64,000 bases of DNA. Origin: Eopsaltria australis. Lineage: Eukaryota > Chordata > Aves > Passeriformes > Petroicidae. Location of the stretch: assembly GCA_034509425.1 (NCBI GenBank), contig JAVTVJ010000988.1:310001-374000 (forward strand). Reading direction: 5' to 3'. The notes under the pieces are model-generated. The model was not told where the DNA came from. It did no database searches and was given only the letters and a program-made list of their open reading frames with translations. Below, in pieces: positions 1 to 12,100 of the stretch. Within the stretch, counting starts at the first letter, position 1, and each line of letters opens with the position of its first letter. The translations under genes and the position numbers were made by a program.

Positions 1-956
1 ACAATTGGACAAACATAAAAATGTAATTTCTGTTCAAAAAAGTATTTGATTTGAGATTAATAATGTCTTAGCTAGTGAAACCACAAAGTTGCTCAGAAAT
101 GACAGACAGGGTATATTTTCTCATTTTTTCTTTAATTTTGGAGATGTTACTGCAGCTAATGTGATAAGCTGTTAAATATTTATAGACCCTGTGATCTGCA
201 CAATAGTAGGAGTCTTTAGATGTCCTCAGTGCTGAAGAAAGGATGACCAAATCCATAAGGAACAAAGAAGAATAATTGTGTTTCAAGTTGCTTTCTGTTT
301 CATGAACCAATTTTGATAGTTTTCTTCACTTGTTGGCATAAAAAGATGTAATCTGCACTGTTTTCAGTATCAGATAAAGCTCCAGGCAGGTCTGGGAGAT
401 GTTACACCACAGGGAGGGAGAGGATGACTTTTGAGACAGATACAAGTCTCAGCTAAGCCATGCAGGGTTCCCAAATACCATCCAGGACTGACAGTGTAAC
501 TAATAAAAGAAGTTTTTCAATACTCCCTGAACCCCTGCATAAAACAGGTATTTCCAGGCACAGAAGCTTCCTCTCCTCCCCTATGTCCTCCTCCCCACTT
601 TCCTTCCCCAACAATCTGCTTTTAATTTCCTAGGGATTTTACATTGCAGTGTTTCAAAGTCAAAAAGGACAAAGTATCACCAAAAGCTGCCGTGCTACCA
701 CAGCTTCCATTAATTCCACTGAACAGCTGAATAGTGGCTGTGTTTGGGCCTGAATATGCCAGAGAATCTTTGTGAAAACAATTTTAGTAGCTACCAGCCT
801 CTGAGTTACACCTTTGAGAGTCATTATAAAACTTTTAATCACTGTCTGCACCAGGAAACACAAGTGTCAGGACTTAGAAACCAATGCAGTTAAGACAAGA
901 TCTTCTGTACGCCTTCTCACCAGGATTCTTTTCAAATAAAAGGCTTTTTTGCTCTG

Positions 957-957
<1 letters not shown>
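1..957. other. Unique AT-rich non-coding stretch
   Basis: No repeat, RNA gene or credible exon was seen. Open frames on the minus strand reach only 80 codons and have no recognisable domain. Confidence 0.6.
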
Positions 958-1015
<58 letters not shown>

Positions 1016-1027
1016 TTTTTTTTTGTT
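958..1027. repeat. Long poly-T tract
   Basis: There are 57 consecutive T (958-1014), then a G and a further T-rich tail to about 1024. It is by far the longest homopolymer here. Read on the minus strand it is a poly-A run, with AATAAA (TTTATT on the plus strand, near 1070) about 45 bases upstream. It may be a retrocopy tail or a slipped homopolymer. A neighbouring 74-codon plus-strand frame is just the translated T run. Confidence 0.9.
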
Positions 1028-4000
1028 ACAGGATATATTACTTATATGATATTCAATCTTAATTTTCCATTTTATTTACCCCACAGCCCGGTCTTCTTTG
1101 CTAAATAGTCTTCTGCCATGATTTTCTCTTTTTGTGTTTGAAGTGTGATCTTTTATGCATGGAGGTCTCTAAAGGCTTCTCATTACAAAATAGACTTTTG
1201 GCAAACTATTTTTTGGTGGTGAATGTGGCAAATTTGCATTATATCCCCAAGCATGCTCAATCTCTGTGTTAGACTTACCTGAAGTGCACTAATTCATCCC
1301 TGCAGAAACAAGGCCATCTCTGATGTCAGGCTCTAAACACATCCTTTCCTTTATTTACACTAGGCTTTATTTGCACAGTAGTCAAAAACATTAATATTGC
1401 CTAACAATAATATCGATTATGTTTGAACCTGCATCCCCTGGCTGAAAAATTGTATACATCCCTTTTGCAGCTCATTAATGAAATACTAGATCTCCTTGTC
1501 CTTTATCTGATTGTTGTCTGTCCTTTGGGATCACACCAGTTTTGGAATCTGTGCATGTGGTTATTCCCACTCACCAAATTCTGTCTCTCTTTGTAAAAAA
1601 CAAGTACAGATCCTAGACAGAACAAGATGAGCACACCTCTGGCTCCACTGTATCCTTCAGCTGGCTGGAGATGGAGCCTTCACAGATAAAAAGAGCTCTA
1701 ATACCTTTCTAAAGCTGCATGACACTGTATTAATTATTTTCTCAGTGAACGAGAAGAAGCATTCACATTTCCTATTTTCTTTAAATTTGTAATCCTTGTT
1801 TTGTAAAACCAGCTTGATTTTTGGGTTTTTGGGGTTTTTGGTTCTTTGGTTGATTTGGGTTTTGGTTTTTAATTTTTTTACAGGTTACTAAATGTAGTTA
1901 GATTTACTTGATGAAAATCATCTCTGTGGATCAGATGGGTGTCTGTGACTTGAATTTTAGTCCATATATAGGCCATGTGTGTATGTATTACAACACCTGA
2001 GGTGCAATAACCTTGAAGCACTCGTTTGGGATGGATGTTGGTCAGCACAAGCAGAAAAAAATAAAGTGGTATTATTCTGAAATTACTGCTAACTCACTAT
2101 TTATTGAACATATTAAGGTGTTGTGCTCTGTTTAGAACAACAGAAAACCCAAGGTCGTTATTATTTGTGCATACTTGAAAGTCTCATCTTTCAGCACTCT
2201 CAGATATGTGTGTGTAAATCTTGACATTCTGTCTTCATTCTATCTGCTAAAATAATCCAATTAACAGTTGCTATTGTGTAGCATGCATACAGGTTTGATG
2301 TCTGCCTACAGCAAAGTGACATTTAATTCTTGCAGGTGTTATGAGGATGGATTGGTATTTTTACAATTCTGCCTTTCCTACAGTCTTTTACCTTAAAATC
2401 GTGTGTGTCAACCTAGCCACATTGCCCTGAGGTCTAGGACAGACTTCAAATTACTCTTTCTGAACACTGATAACTAAAGATAATCACTGTGAAAACGTGC
2501 AGACACTACAATCATGAAACCTGACGCCTCATTTTCCTCCCACCCCTTCCATAAGCTCCTCCAAGCTGTCAGTTCCTCTACTCGCACTCTACTGTCTGGT
2601 ATGAAGTAAAACAGATCATGCACCTTCAGCCTCAGTTAAAAAAGTGATGAATCTGTTTTTTTCACACCTGAAGGAGGATTGCATCAGGATCTAGGTCCCT
2701 CACTGGCTTTATATTAGAGCTTTAACCTCCCACGGGGAAACTCTGCTGCACAGAGCTGAGCTGGAGCAGCAGGAACTGGTAACAGGATCAAGCAAACAAG
2801 CTGGCAATGCACAGAGCTGATGAAAAGGCCAAGGACAACAGTAGGACATCAGGTGTCACCAGGCAGGCCTGCCTCTTCCCGACAATCTGGTCAATGTGGA
2901 CACTCCTCCAAAGGTGTCCCTGGGGTCTCTTCCACAGTCAGCACCAAAAAGACCATGCAGATGCAGCCCTGTTAATAGCAGAGGCACAATCAGATGATTG
3001 CTATCTAGAGGTTTGGCAGCTCTCAGTTGTTTGGGGAAGAACAGAACCCCACTGTCAGCATTTAACAGAACACGGTCACACCAGATTTTCAGGGTCTGGA
3101 CTCAGTCAAAGCACAACCTGAGGGTCAGCTTTAGCCTTTTGTTTGATTGTCTTTACTTTTCAGCCAGAGGAGTAGGAAAATACCTGTTTAGGCAGGTAGA
3201 ATGCCTTTCTGTTTCTACCTGTTGTCATCCTGAAAGAGACAAAATCCTGTTGCTCATGGGATTCAAGACCAAAATGAACTGTGCCATGAGGAACTGGAGT
3301 TCCACATCAGGGGTTCAGACACCTTTGGCTGTCAGGAGCAGAGCCATCCTGCTCTGGAGGATTTGTTTCTTTAGTCTCTTGCCTTGGCAGGTCAGCTAGC
3401 CCATCGTTTTCTGCAGAAATGTGTGGAATAAGACAATTATTTCCAGGTTTAGAAATCCTGAGGTAAGCTGTTTGTTGTACTGATCATACCCAGGGACAGG
3501 CTCATATGTACATGGCCCCTAGAAAATTATTTACGTGTGGGTCTACTGCTGCAGGCTGAACTGCTGCACACAGATGGACTGGCAGTCATTCCACCTGTGA
3601 TTATTTCCCAGTGGAGATACAGCCCACACATCTCCTTGGAAAGTTTCAGGTGGAACACGATATAAATGATTTGCCCAACCCTAAAAATCCACAGGAAAGG
3701 AGGAAGAAACACAAACAATATTGTATGTAGAAGGCACAAGTGTAGCTGTGTACACTATTCACACCACAAAGAGCATGACATTTAAGACTAAGCAAAGCCA
3801 TTGGTTATGTAATTAGTTAGCAGAGGCAAACATCCTGCCTGGAAAAACAAGAACAAAAGCTGATTTGTTATATCTTTGCCATTCTCTTTAAGCCAATATT
3901 CTGCTCCAAATACAGCACTGCTGTACCAGTGTTCGTGTTCCTTCCTCACTAACAAAGCTGAAGTCGTGCTGCAGAACAATCCTCTTGTAGTGACATCAGA

Positions 4001-4054
4001 TACAAATGGCCTCAGAAGAAACAAATTTGTTTGAAGAAAGACCCAGTTGCTAAA
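1028..4054. other. Unique non-coding stretch
   Basis: No named gene was found. A G/T-rich patch (about 1815-1870) has several short G runs separated by T runs. The part from about 2700 to 3400 is somewhat richer in G+C and carries plus-strand frames of 104 and 133 codons (2807-3121 and 2998-3399). They overlap in different frames, match no family I know and have no clear promoter or splice context. A 21-nt minus-strand candidate micro-exon at 1279-1299 is discussed under findings. Confidence 0.55.
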
Positions 4055-4462
4055 ATTAGCTGTATAACTGCATTTATCGTGAGAGATTACTGTGTCAGTG
4101 ATGCCATGCTTCTTCCTGGGAGACTTACGTAATGGGTTTTTCTATCACTAATAATTCTGATTTTTGGATTCTCTGATCATCTGGGTATAATACAAAACAT
4201 AAGCCTGCATTCAGGCAGAATTAACTGGATAGAGAGATAGAAAGTTCCAATTACTTACATTAGCTGTATAACTACATTTATTATGAGAGATTACTGTCAG
4301 TGGTGCTGTTGCTGGTCCCCACGGGACTTACCTAATAGGTTTCTCTGTCACTAATAATTACAATTTCATGATTCTGTGATTAGCTGGGTATGACACAAAA
4401 CTTAAGCACGTGTTCAGGCAGAACCAGCTCTAGAGAAGGAATTCCACTTCTGGCTCCACAGA
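4055..4462. repeat. Diverged direct tandem duplication, 204-bp unit
   Basis: Two direct copies start at 4055 and 4259, both with ATTAGCTGTATAACT. They share ordered blocks: GAGAGATTACTG, GACTTAC, CACTAATAATT, TCTG(A/T)T, CTGGGTAT, ACAAAAC and TTCAGGCAGAA. Small indels separate the copies, most notably in the middle third. The join is head to tail, because the end of unit 1 (tagagagatagaaagttcca) is matched by diverged sequence after the core of unit 2. No coding potential was seen. This is a local segmental duplication old enough to carry many substitutions. Confidence 0.85.
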
Positions 4463-6418
4463 AATAATGGTGTTTATGCACTTTCACATATAAACACTGC
4501 TGCTAAGACTACCTTACTTCAAACAAACTTATCCTCTCAGTGCTCTATTTAAACACTAAAACACAATAGGCAGTGCATATTTGGGCAATCATTGCATGCG
4601 TTGAATGATGTTTAACCACCCGTCAAGAACAATAATCCCCTAGAAATGTACCAGCTGAAATACTGTATTGCTTTTGTAGGCCTGAACTCACAAAGAAATA
4701 GAGGGAAAACAGTCTAAATGGGCACTGGCCTAAATAGGGTACTGCCACTGCCAAACACTAATCTTTGTTTATATCAAGTATTCTGGAGCCATTACACAAT
4801 TTGATGAAGTATCCAAGGTATTCTCAGTAATCTTCCTAGTTAGGGCCAGTACAGCAGGATGGGAATATGGCACGATGCCTTAGACCTTCAGCATTTAATG
4901 AAAAATATGGTTGATCTATATTTGTGTGGATTCCATAATCACCTGAAAAGTTTTGCTACACTTGCTGAGGTTTGGGGGAGACAGTCTGGCTGAAATATGG
5001 AGGTAAACTTGTTAGAATTGTCTTTATTTTCTAAAAGAATAAAATTATGTCATGAACTCAGAGGAGCAAAAGAGAAGGGAAGAGTGTTCTACTCAAATGT
5101 TAATGTGGAGTTGATCTTGAACTTCATAATTGTTTGTACTGACACAGAGAGAGGAGTCAACATAACTCAAAGGAAAAATCAACTGGACAACTCATAAATC
5201 AGTCAGTTCTCATGTTACTAGTGAATATGCAGTTTCCTCCTTTTCTGGGGTTGCATATATTTGTATCAGCAGTACACTGAAGGTTTTCCAAAGATATGGT
5301 GTTATATTGAAAAAGACACAATAGAGAAGCAGAACAATATAAACATGGACAGTGGTTATCATTCTGATAATATACAGGTATATGGGCATATTGATAGCCT
5401 TTAATGAATACATAAATTTGCATATGTATATATCACAGCTTGTATCTGTTACTCTGTGCCAGGGTCTTGTTTGAGCCTTCAGCAACCTGATGGACACAAG
5501 GGCAAGTCCAAATTCATGATAAAATCAAGGATAAGGGAGATTTCATTGCTACTCTTCCCGGCATTAATCTTGTCTGTTTGACAGTGGTCAAGGACCAAAA
5601 GGAAACAAACCTTCTGGGATGTACTTTCTGAGGCTCTAAAGAGCAACAGAATTTCTTGGATCTTGAACAGTCTGCTCAGATTCATTAGAGACACGGGCTG
5701 GAGACAAAGCAGACCATGGAAACCCATGTTATTAAGTATTCTGAAGAAAGATAAGAATCTTGGTAAGAACTTACTCCTCTTATTCTTTTTATTTTCTTGC
5801 CCTAACTAGTGCTGAATTATTAGTGAGGTATTTAAAAAAAAAAACAAAAAACCAAAACCAAACCAAAACAAACAAAAATAAACCCCACCACTTTTAATTA
5901 GATAGTCTGGACATTCTCACAAACTTTAATGTAAATTAATATTGAGAAGACTGCGCATCAATTAATTAAAAAGTACTGGTCAGTCAGAACCAGCCATCTA
6001 CAAAGCATAGTGTATTTTAGTTGCAACCTGCACTATATATTTTGGCAGAGTTTTATGAATACAGAACCCCAGGGGGATTTCAGGAACAGGATTTGGTTTA
6101 TTCCAGGCTTCCTCCTTCCTGGTAAAGTCTCCCAAAGCAATGACCCCTTTGTTTTTCTCCTGAGGTTGTCCATCACAATTAAGGGGTCTGACTACTTTTC
6201 TCACCAAACTGATTATAAGTGAGAAATGCCTCCTGAGGTAGTGCTGCACTCTGTATTAGATTCATATGCAAATAATGTGAGGAAGTCGTGGGGTAGTGCT
6301 AAAACAGGATATCTGGATGAATAATGGAGAAGAGAATAATACTGAAATTTTAAAAACCTGGTTTAGGTGTAAAATCACACACACGCTCACCCTCCTCCTC
6401 AAAACACACACCCATTTT
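4463..6418. other. Unique non-coding stretch
   Basis: Open frames reach 95 codons and match nothing known. An A-rich patch near 5828-5885 carries AAAACC/AAACA-like runs. A short CA-rich patch lies at about 6375-6412. No gene or RNA was seen. Confidence 0.6.
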
Positions 6419-6530
6419 CAGAGTTATTTAGGTTGGAAGAGACCTTCAAAGATCAATTCCAACTTCCCCAAAAATAACAAAACCTAGTTCACCAGTTTAA
6501 AGCAGGTTTTCCTAGGTAATAGGCATGCTA
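6419..6530 (-). mobile_element. CR1 LINE 3'-end fragment
   Basis: The plus strand reads as a decayed form of the reverse complement of the avian CR1 tail: a degraded CAGAATCATTTAGGTTGG, then GGAAGAGACCTTCAAAGATCA and TTCCAAC. The match is clear to about 6475 and fades by 6530. The element therefore runs on the minus strand and keeps only its 3' untranslated end, as expected of 5'-truncated CR1 insertions. Confidence 0.7.
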
Positions 6531-8430
6531 TCAAAGGCCTTCCTGTTAACTTTTTTTTTTTGGGGGGGCGTTTTTTGAGGAGTAATGCTCATGTTTGTTT
6601 ATTAGCAGTCTAGAAAAAAAAATATTAGAAATGTTTCAAAAGTGGCAAGTATCAGTTAAGGGTGAAAACCTCAGATTGCTTGTTGTTTCTGAGAGATTTG
6701 TCCTATTTCTGGTGTTCTTTTTATATGGCAGCCTTTTACCATCTATTACTTGGCAATTCAAAAAGCCCTTTTGGCAATAAGGACACTCAAAAGCACACAA
6801 ACAAAAAAAAAGCAAAACACTCCCCTTCAGTGTAACTTAAATCTAAGTTTAGAGAAAAAAGCATGGAAGTGGTAATCCCCACAGACAGAATCATATAGTA
6901 TTTATTCTTTTTGTTAATTCCCTGCTCAGTAGAAAAATGGGACACTTGCTTAAAACCCTCCAGAGCTCTTCTCTCGCCACTTCTGTGGTGATTCATACAG
7001 ATTTTACTGTCTAATTACAGCTCTGCCAAGATGCCCAGTGGGCCTGTTTTCCCTGCCCACATGAGCCTGGTCAGGGAGCCCAGGGCTAAGGCCGGGTACA
7101 GCTCCCAGATCAGTAGGTCACTTCTGATCTGAGTGACACCAACACAGCTGAGGTCAGTATTCGGGACCGTGCACCAGCAACATCTCTGCAGCGGTGTAAA
7201 ATTAATGCCAGGAGAATGGAGCCCATTGATCCCGCCAGAGCAAAGCCATCAGGATTGACCCTGGGAATCATGTGACACAGCGTTCCAGGAAGCAGCCTTT
7301 GTTTGCACACACTGTGGCTCTTATTTATTAATATGTGAGGCCAACAATGCCCATTGTCTTCTCTCATATTAGAGTGTTGTCACATGAGCAGTTCAAGTGA
7401 CACCAAGGATTGCAAGGCGAAGACAGGCGGTTCTATCCGACTCCAACTGCAAATGTATGTTTGAATACATTAATACTCAACAAATAATTAAATAACTCAC
7501 AGGGTTTTTTTTGTTTTTCATTAAGGCTTTTTTTTTTTTTTTTTTTTTAATAAAAACTACCCAAACAAATCTGCTTAACTAAAAGTTTGCCTATCTAAAC
7601 AAAGCAAGGAAAATTCAGGCACAATACCTTAAAATACCTTAAATGAATGATCTGAGTATCTGAAATTCAGGTTGCAGGTTATTTATCATGATAAAATTTT
7701 TAAAAATCCAGTCTGTTCCTGTAAGACTTGGAAATTTTAAGTACAGAGTTACAACTTTTTAATGTAATTTTGTTCTGCTATTTGAAAGGCATCTTTTTGT
7801 CCCCTTATCACTAGTATAATTTAGTAGTACAAAATAAGCAACCTATACAATATTTAACCTTATGTTAGCCTTACTATGTATAGTTCATCCTTTTTCCCCT
7901 TTGTCAACCCAGAACAATACTTCCTTTTTTCTTTTGCCTTACAATTGCTGCTTTCTCTCCACATTTTATGTGAATCAGTTCTGCATAACTGCATCTACTG
8001 TTGTGTTCAAGAGAAGAGATGAGGATTCTTATGAATTATATCAGGCTAATTACATCAGGCTTGAAATAAATACAGCTAAGCCTTCTACTTCTGCTGTAGT
8101 GCAAGGAGTAACCTGGCTCCCACATACTTCATGACAGGACAGATTAAGAATAGAAAAAGAAGGCATTGAAACACATCTGAATTGTGTTTGATCTGGACAG
8201 TACTGAGGAGATATGGAAAACACAGAAAGTAGTATATGGCAGATATTTTCAGAGAAGCCAAAGCACATTCCCATCTGGAAAAATTTACCAGATACATAGA
8301 CTCCAATCGCTCCCCAGAAACACATTTTAATAGGAGGCATACATAAAAATATTTATGTTTAATGCTTGAAAGACTAAACCATATTTTGCATACTAAAGGC
8401 TTGGTTCCAAACTATCTTATATTTAAAAAA
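6531..8430. other. Unique non-coding stretch
   Basis: It contains an 11-T run abutting a 7-G run (6551-6568) and a 21-T run (7528-7548). The part from about 7010 to 7440 is richer in G+C but has no credible exon; its 85-codon minus-strand frame is unrecognised. Two overlapping minus-strand frames (8050-8340 and 8085-8306) also match nothing. Confidence 0.55.
7528..7548. repeat. Poly-T tract
   Basis: A run of 21 T directly followed by AATAAAA. Nothing around it identifies a parent retroelement. Confidence 0.9.
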
Positions 8431-8502
8431 ATGGAATGGAATGGAATGGAATGGAATGGAATGGAATGGAATGGAATGGAATGGAATGGAATGGAATGGA
8501 AT
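8431..8502. repeat. (GGAAT)n pentanucleotide array
   Basis: About 14.4 uninterrupted copies of the pentamer ATGGA/GGAAT fill 72 bases without a mismatch. The complementary strand reads (ATTCC)n, the motif of human satellites II and III, although here it is only a short microsatellite. The pentamer read in triplets gives a 15-base, 5-residue repeat (MEWNG), which makes a spurious 95-codon frame at 8362-8649. Perfect copies suggest recent expansion. Confidence 0.95.
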
Positions 8503-8659
8503 ATCTGTGTCCTACAGTTCAATGCCACTGGAAACTATGAAATCCCTTACAGTGACATTTTAACTCTTGTGTCTTTGTGTCTCTGGCCAGAATGTACAAA
8601 ACTTCCCAAACACCTAATGCCACCAGACAGTTGCTCTAAACCTCAGTAAGCAAGAGGAG

Positions 8660-9144
8660 ACCTCATGATAAAAGGGACATTGAGGTGCTGGAGCATGTCC
8701 AGAGAAGGGAACAGAGCTGGGGAAGGGTCTGGAGCCCCAGGAGCAGCTGAGGGAGCTGGGAAAGGGGCTCAGCCTGGAGCAAAGGAGGCTCAGGGGGAAC
8801 CCTGTGGCTCTGCACAACTCCCTGACAGGAGGGGGCAGCCGGGGGGGTCGGGCTCTGCTCCCAGGGAACAGGGACAGGAGGAGAGGGAACGGCCTCAGGC
8901 TGTGTTAGGGGAGGTTTGGTCAGATACCAGGAAGAATTTCTTTAGTTGAAAGGTGCTCAGGAAGAATTTCTTTAGTTGAAAGGGGCTTCCTGGTGAAGTG
9001 GTGGAATCACCATTCCTGGAAGTGTTCAAAAATGATGGATGTGGCACTTGAGGATATGGGTTAGTGGTGAATGTGGCAGTGCTGTGTTAATGGCTGGTCT
9101 TGTTGATCTTAGAGGTGTTTTCCAACCTTAACAATTCTATGATT
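8660..9144 (+). mobile_element. CR1 LINE, 5'-truncated copy
   Basis: It begins with a decayed form of the CCTCATGA...GAGGGGCTGGAG block seen at 38742. It continues through the end of CR1 ORF2 (GGAACAGAGCTGGGGAAGGG, then GCAAAGGAGGCTCAGGGGG) and the 3' untranslated region (GGAATCACCATTCCTGGAAG, TTTTCCAACCTTAACAATTC), ending in the CR1 tail TTCTATGATTC. ORF2 is only a C-terminal remnant with shifted frames, so the copy is dead. It belongs to the same group as the copy at 38040-39198. A 30-bp internal tandem duplication lies at 8929-8985. Confidence 0.92.
8929..8985 (+). repeat. 30-bp tandem duplication inside CR1
   Basis: AGGAAGAATTTCTTTAGTTG and its following ten bases occur at 8929-8958 and again, nearly complete, from 8959. 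The corresponding stretch of the 38-39 kb CR1 has one copy, so the duplication arose in this insertion or its immediate source. Confidence 0.85.
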
Positions 9145-12100
9145 CAAGGAAACAGGACGGAGGATACAGCAAATGTCTCTTTCAATTAATAATCCTTTAA
9201 TACAAATTAGAGCAAATACAGTTAAGGTGCTGAAATGTAGCCCAGCAATAAAAACTCTTGTTCTGTAAGAATAATACCTTGCTTTATTTAAACAGTTGTA
9301 CTTCAGTGGGTTGAACCATGCACTTTTAGGAGCTGAGAGCTTTTATCAGTATTTCCCAAAGATGAATTTAAGTAAACTTCCACTCAGTTTATTGGCTTTC
9401 CTGGATACCATTCTAAAGTGAAGACTCCTTCCTGTGTTTGTCACGGATATTTATGTATCTAGCTTGTGATAGATAATTCCTTTAAACACAGGAGCTCCCA
9501 ATGCTGAACCTGTCAATGCCCAGGAAGTTTTGGATGTATCTACCTCCCACTGACCTTAGAGCATTTAAAATTCCAGCTGTTTGATTATCAAACATTTAAA
9601 AATCTTTACAAGTCTGGCCTTAACATTCCTTAGTTACTTAAGGTGCTTTTGAGCATTGTCTTTCTAGCTTTGTTGTACCATTTGGATAATATTGGATGTA
9701 TTCAGAAAAGATCTCTCAAATGCCAAAGGCATTTAGCATTAACCTGACTTTAAAAGCTTAGGACAGTGCTTTCCCTCTCTCTTTCATAACTTGGGGCTCT
9801 ATAGAGACAGAGAAAAGGAAGGCACAGAGCCAGGAAATAGCTTATCTAAGTACTCTAAGTCTTTCATAAATCAACAATATTACCATTGGAGAGTGAAGCC
9901 AAGAGAAGAATAATGCCAGCATCCCTAAATTGCAGCCACCGTGCATCCTCCTTGAAGGGGGTGTTAGTGCTATTGCACAGCAAATCGTGCAGCTTAGAAG
10001 GGATGGAAAACAAGATTGCAGCTCCTCAGGGGGGCTCTGAAGTGTGCACCTCTCTGGATCTGAAGAGCTGGATGTCTGAAGAGTGGGGCCTGCCCATGAT
10101 TCTGCTGAAGTGAGCAGAAGATTTATCCCTGCCTTCTCAGGAATTCAGGAGCAGTTTACTAACTCATCTCCTGGAAGCTTCTGCTGTCAAAAACCCCTGC
10201 ACAACAGTGCGATAAAATTCCAGAGAGTTTTTGTTGCACAAGCAGTCACCATATTTTATAATCGTTATGCAACAGGCACATTTCTGTTCAAGGGCTGTGT
10301 TCTTTTAGATTCTCATCACGTCCTGCTGAAGTCTTTGTGAGCATTATCACTGTCTGAATGGACTCTGGATCATGGCCTTCACTGCTAAAATCACTCTGCA
10401 GTGATAGATGAGACAGGCTAGAAGGAAGAACAGTGGCACCCAGTGGTGATTTGCTTTTTCTTTGCAAAGTAAGTTCTCCTGAAAGACCTTTTCCTTAACT
10501 TTTTGAGTGGATGATCCTATATAATACACAGTCTAGTTTACATAAAGAATATACAGACATTATACATCTATTATAAAATAGTATACATACACCCACACAC
10601 TGTAATTCATAAAGCAAAATGTGGCCTTTATAATTACAATGTAATTATAATGTTGATTAAAAAGGAGACTAAAAAGCAAATTTCACTTTAGAAAAAACAA
10701 ATCACTTCACATAAAGTGCTTTAGGTGACTCTGCTTGATTAATGGTTATGCCATTTCTGCAGCAGTTAAAGGAACTATGTCCTAATGAAATGTTAAAAAT
10801 AATTGTAATGTGAATGTTTAAGTGCAGATAGAGATCTTTTACCTTATTGCAGTAAATAAATGGTGAACATGCTCTCACTTATTCTAGAAGAATGGCAGCT
10901 TCCACTTCTGTTTTTTTCTTTCTCCCTCAAACTTTGCAATCTTGCAAAGAGCAGTTTGAAAAAAAAAAAGGTGCAACTTCTTGTAACAGCGTGATTCTTG
11001 CTTCATAAAAATCCTCTTTGGCACTGATTCATACTCCAGGTTATTAATTATTCAACCCAAATTATATGTATTTGCTAGTCACTTAGAAAATGCAGCAGAT
11101 TGTTCTTTGGTCTCAGCTGCTGTACTCAAGCCAGATTTCTCTTGAATTTCAACTAATTTTTTTTCTTACTGTTTCTTACTGCAAGAAGTACTTGCTGTCT
11201 ACATTTTTGGCTACTTGGCCATCACGTTAGTGCTGCATCTTTACAAGTAGCTTATATGTGGCTGGGGCTATTGTCTTATGCTAAAACAAGTTGACAAGGG
11301 AAAAATTCTACATACTGTTCAATCCTTTAGCCTCCAAAACACAGGGACTACAAGCAAAACCCTCCTTAGGAATCTACAGACCTTTCTAATTCCTGAATCT
11401 CCAATAGGAATCATTACAAAGACTTAAGTCTCTCAGGCCAAAATTACCAGAGGTAATTAAAGCAATTTTTCTGGATGGGCAGTTCAAAGCTAATGTCACA
11501 TCACAGTCACAGACTTTGCTTTGTTTTTTAACATATGGATATCCTATAAAACTGTTGAAAAGGCCTGAGATTTCTGAAACCTAAGGTGGTCCTGTCATGC
11601 TTGAGCATGCTTCTCAGGGCTACAGGATAAGTCTGGGCCTGAAATCTAAACAAATGAGAAATCCTGGAGCTAAAATCTTCAGACTGATGGAAATCCATGA
11701 AAAACTGTTCAGCCTTTGATTAAGAGCTGCAACTTAAAGGATCAGAAACAAATGCAGCAAATATTTAATTTTATTTTCTGTCACGGTTGCAGACATGGGT
11801 AATAATATGTAGAAAATTATATTGTTGAAATTGTGGGTAAAGGTTTGGGCAAATTATCCATTCTATTGGAGGAAAAGTATCCCCAGTAACAACTCACACC
11901 AGTGCAGTGCAGCCTCACAATTCATCCTGTAGGACTTAAACTATGGAAGATCTAAAATCTAAATCTAAAAGATTTGATTATTTTTGAATGATTGAGCATT
12001 GTTGTAACTGATTCACAGCCAAGACAAATCTTTCAATTCTGAAGAATTTTCAGAATTTTCAGAGGTCCAGCTGTTTGTTAGAAATCTTTCATTGAAATTT

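Noticed and set aside
2807..3399. Two overlapping plus-strand frames (104 and 133 codons) in a G+C-richer patch
   Set aside because: They use different frames, show no domain, and have no supporting promoter, splice or poly-A layout.
8362..8649. 95-codon frame with repeated MEWNG
   Set aside because: It is produced by the (GGAAT)n microsatellite; the flanks have no coding signal.
8665..8949. 94-codon Gly/Ala/Arg-rich frame
   Set aside because: It is the CR1 ORF2 end read partly out of frame; the same text recurs at 38757-38996.
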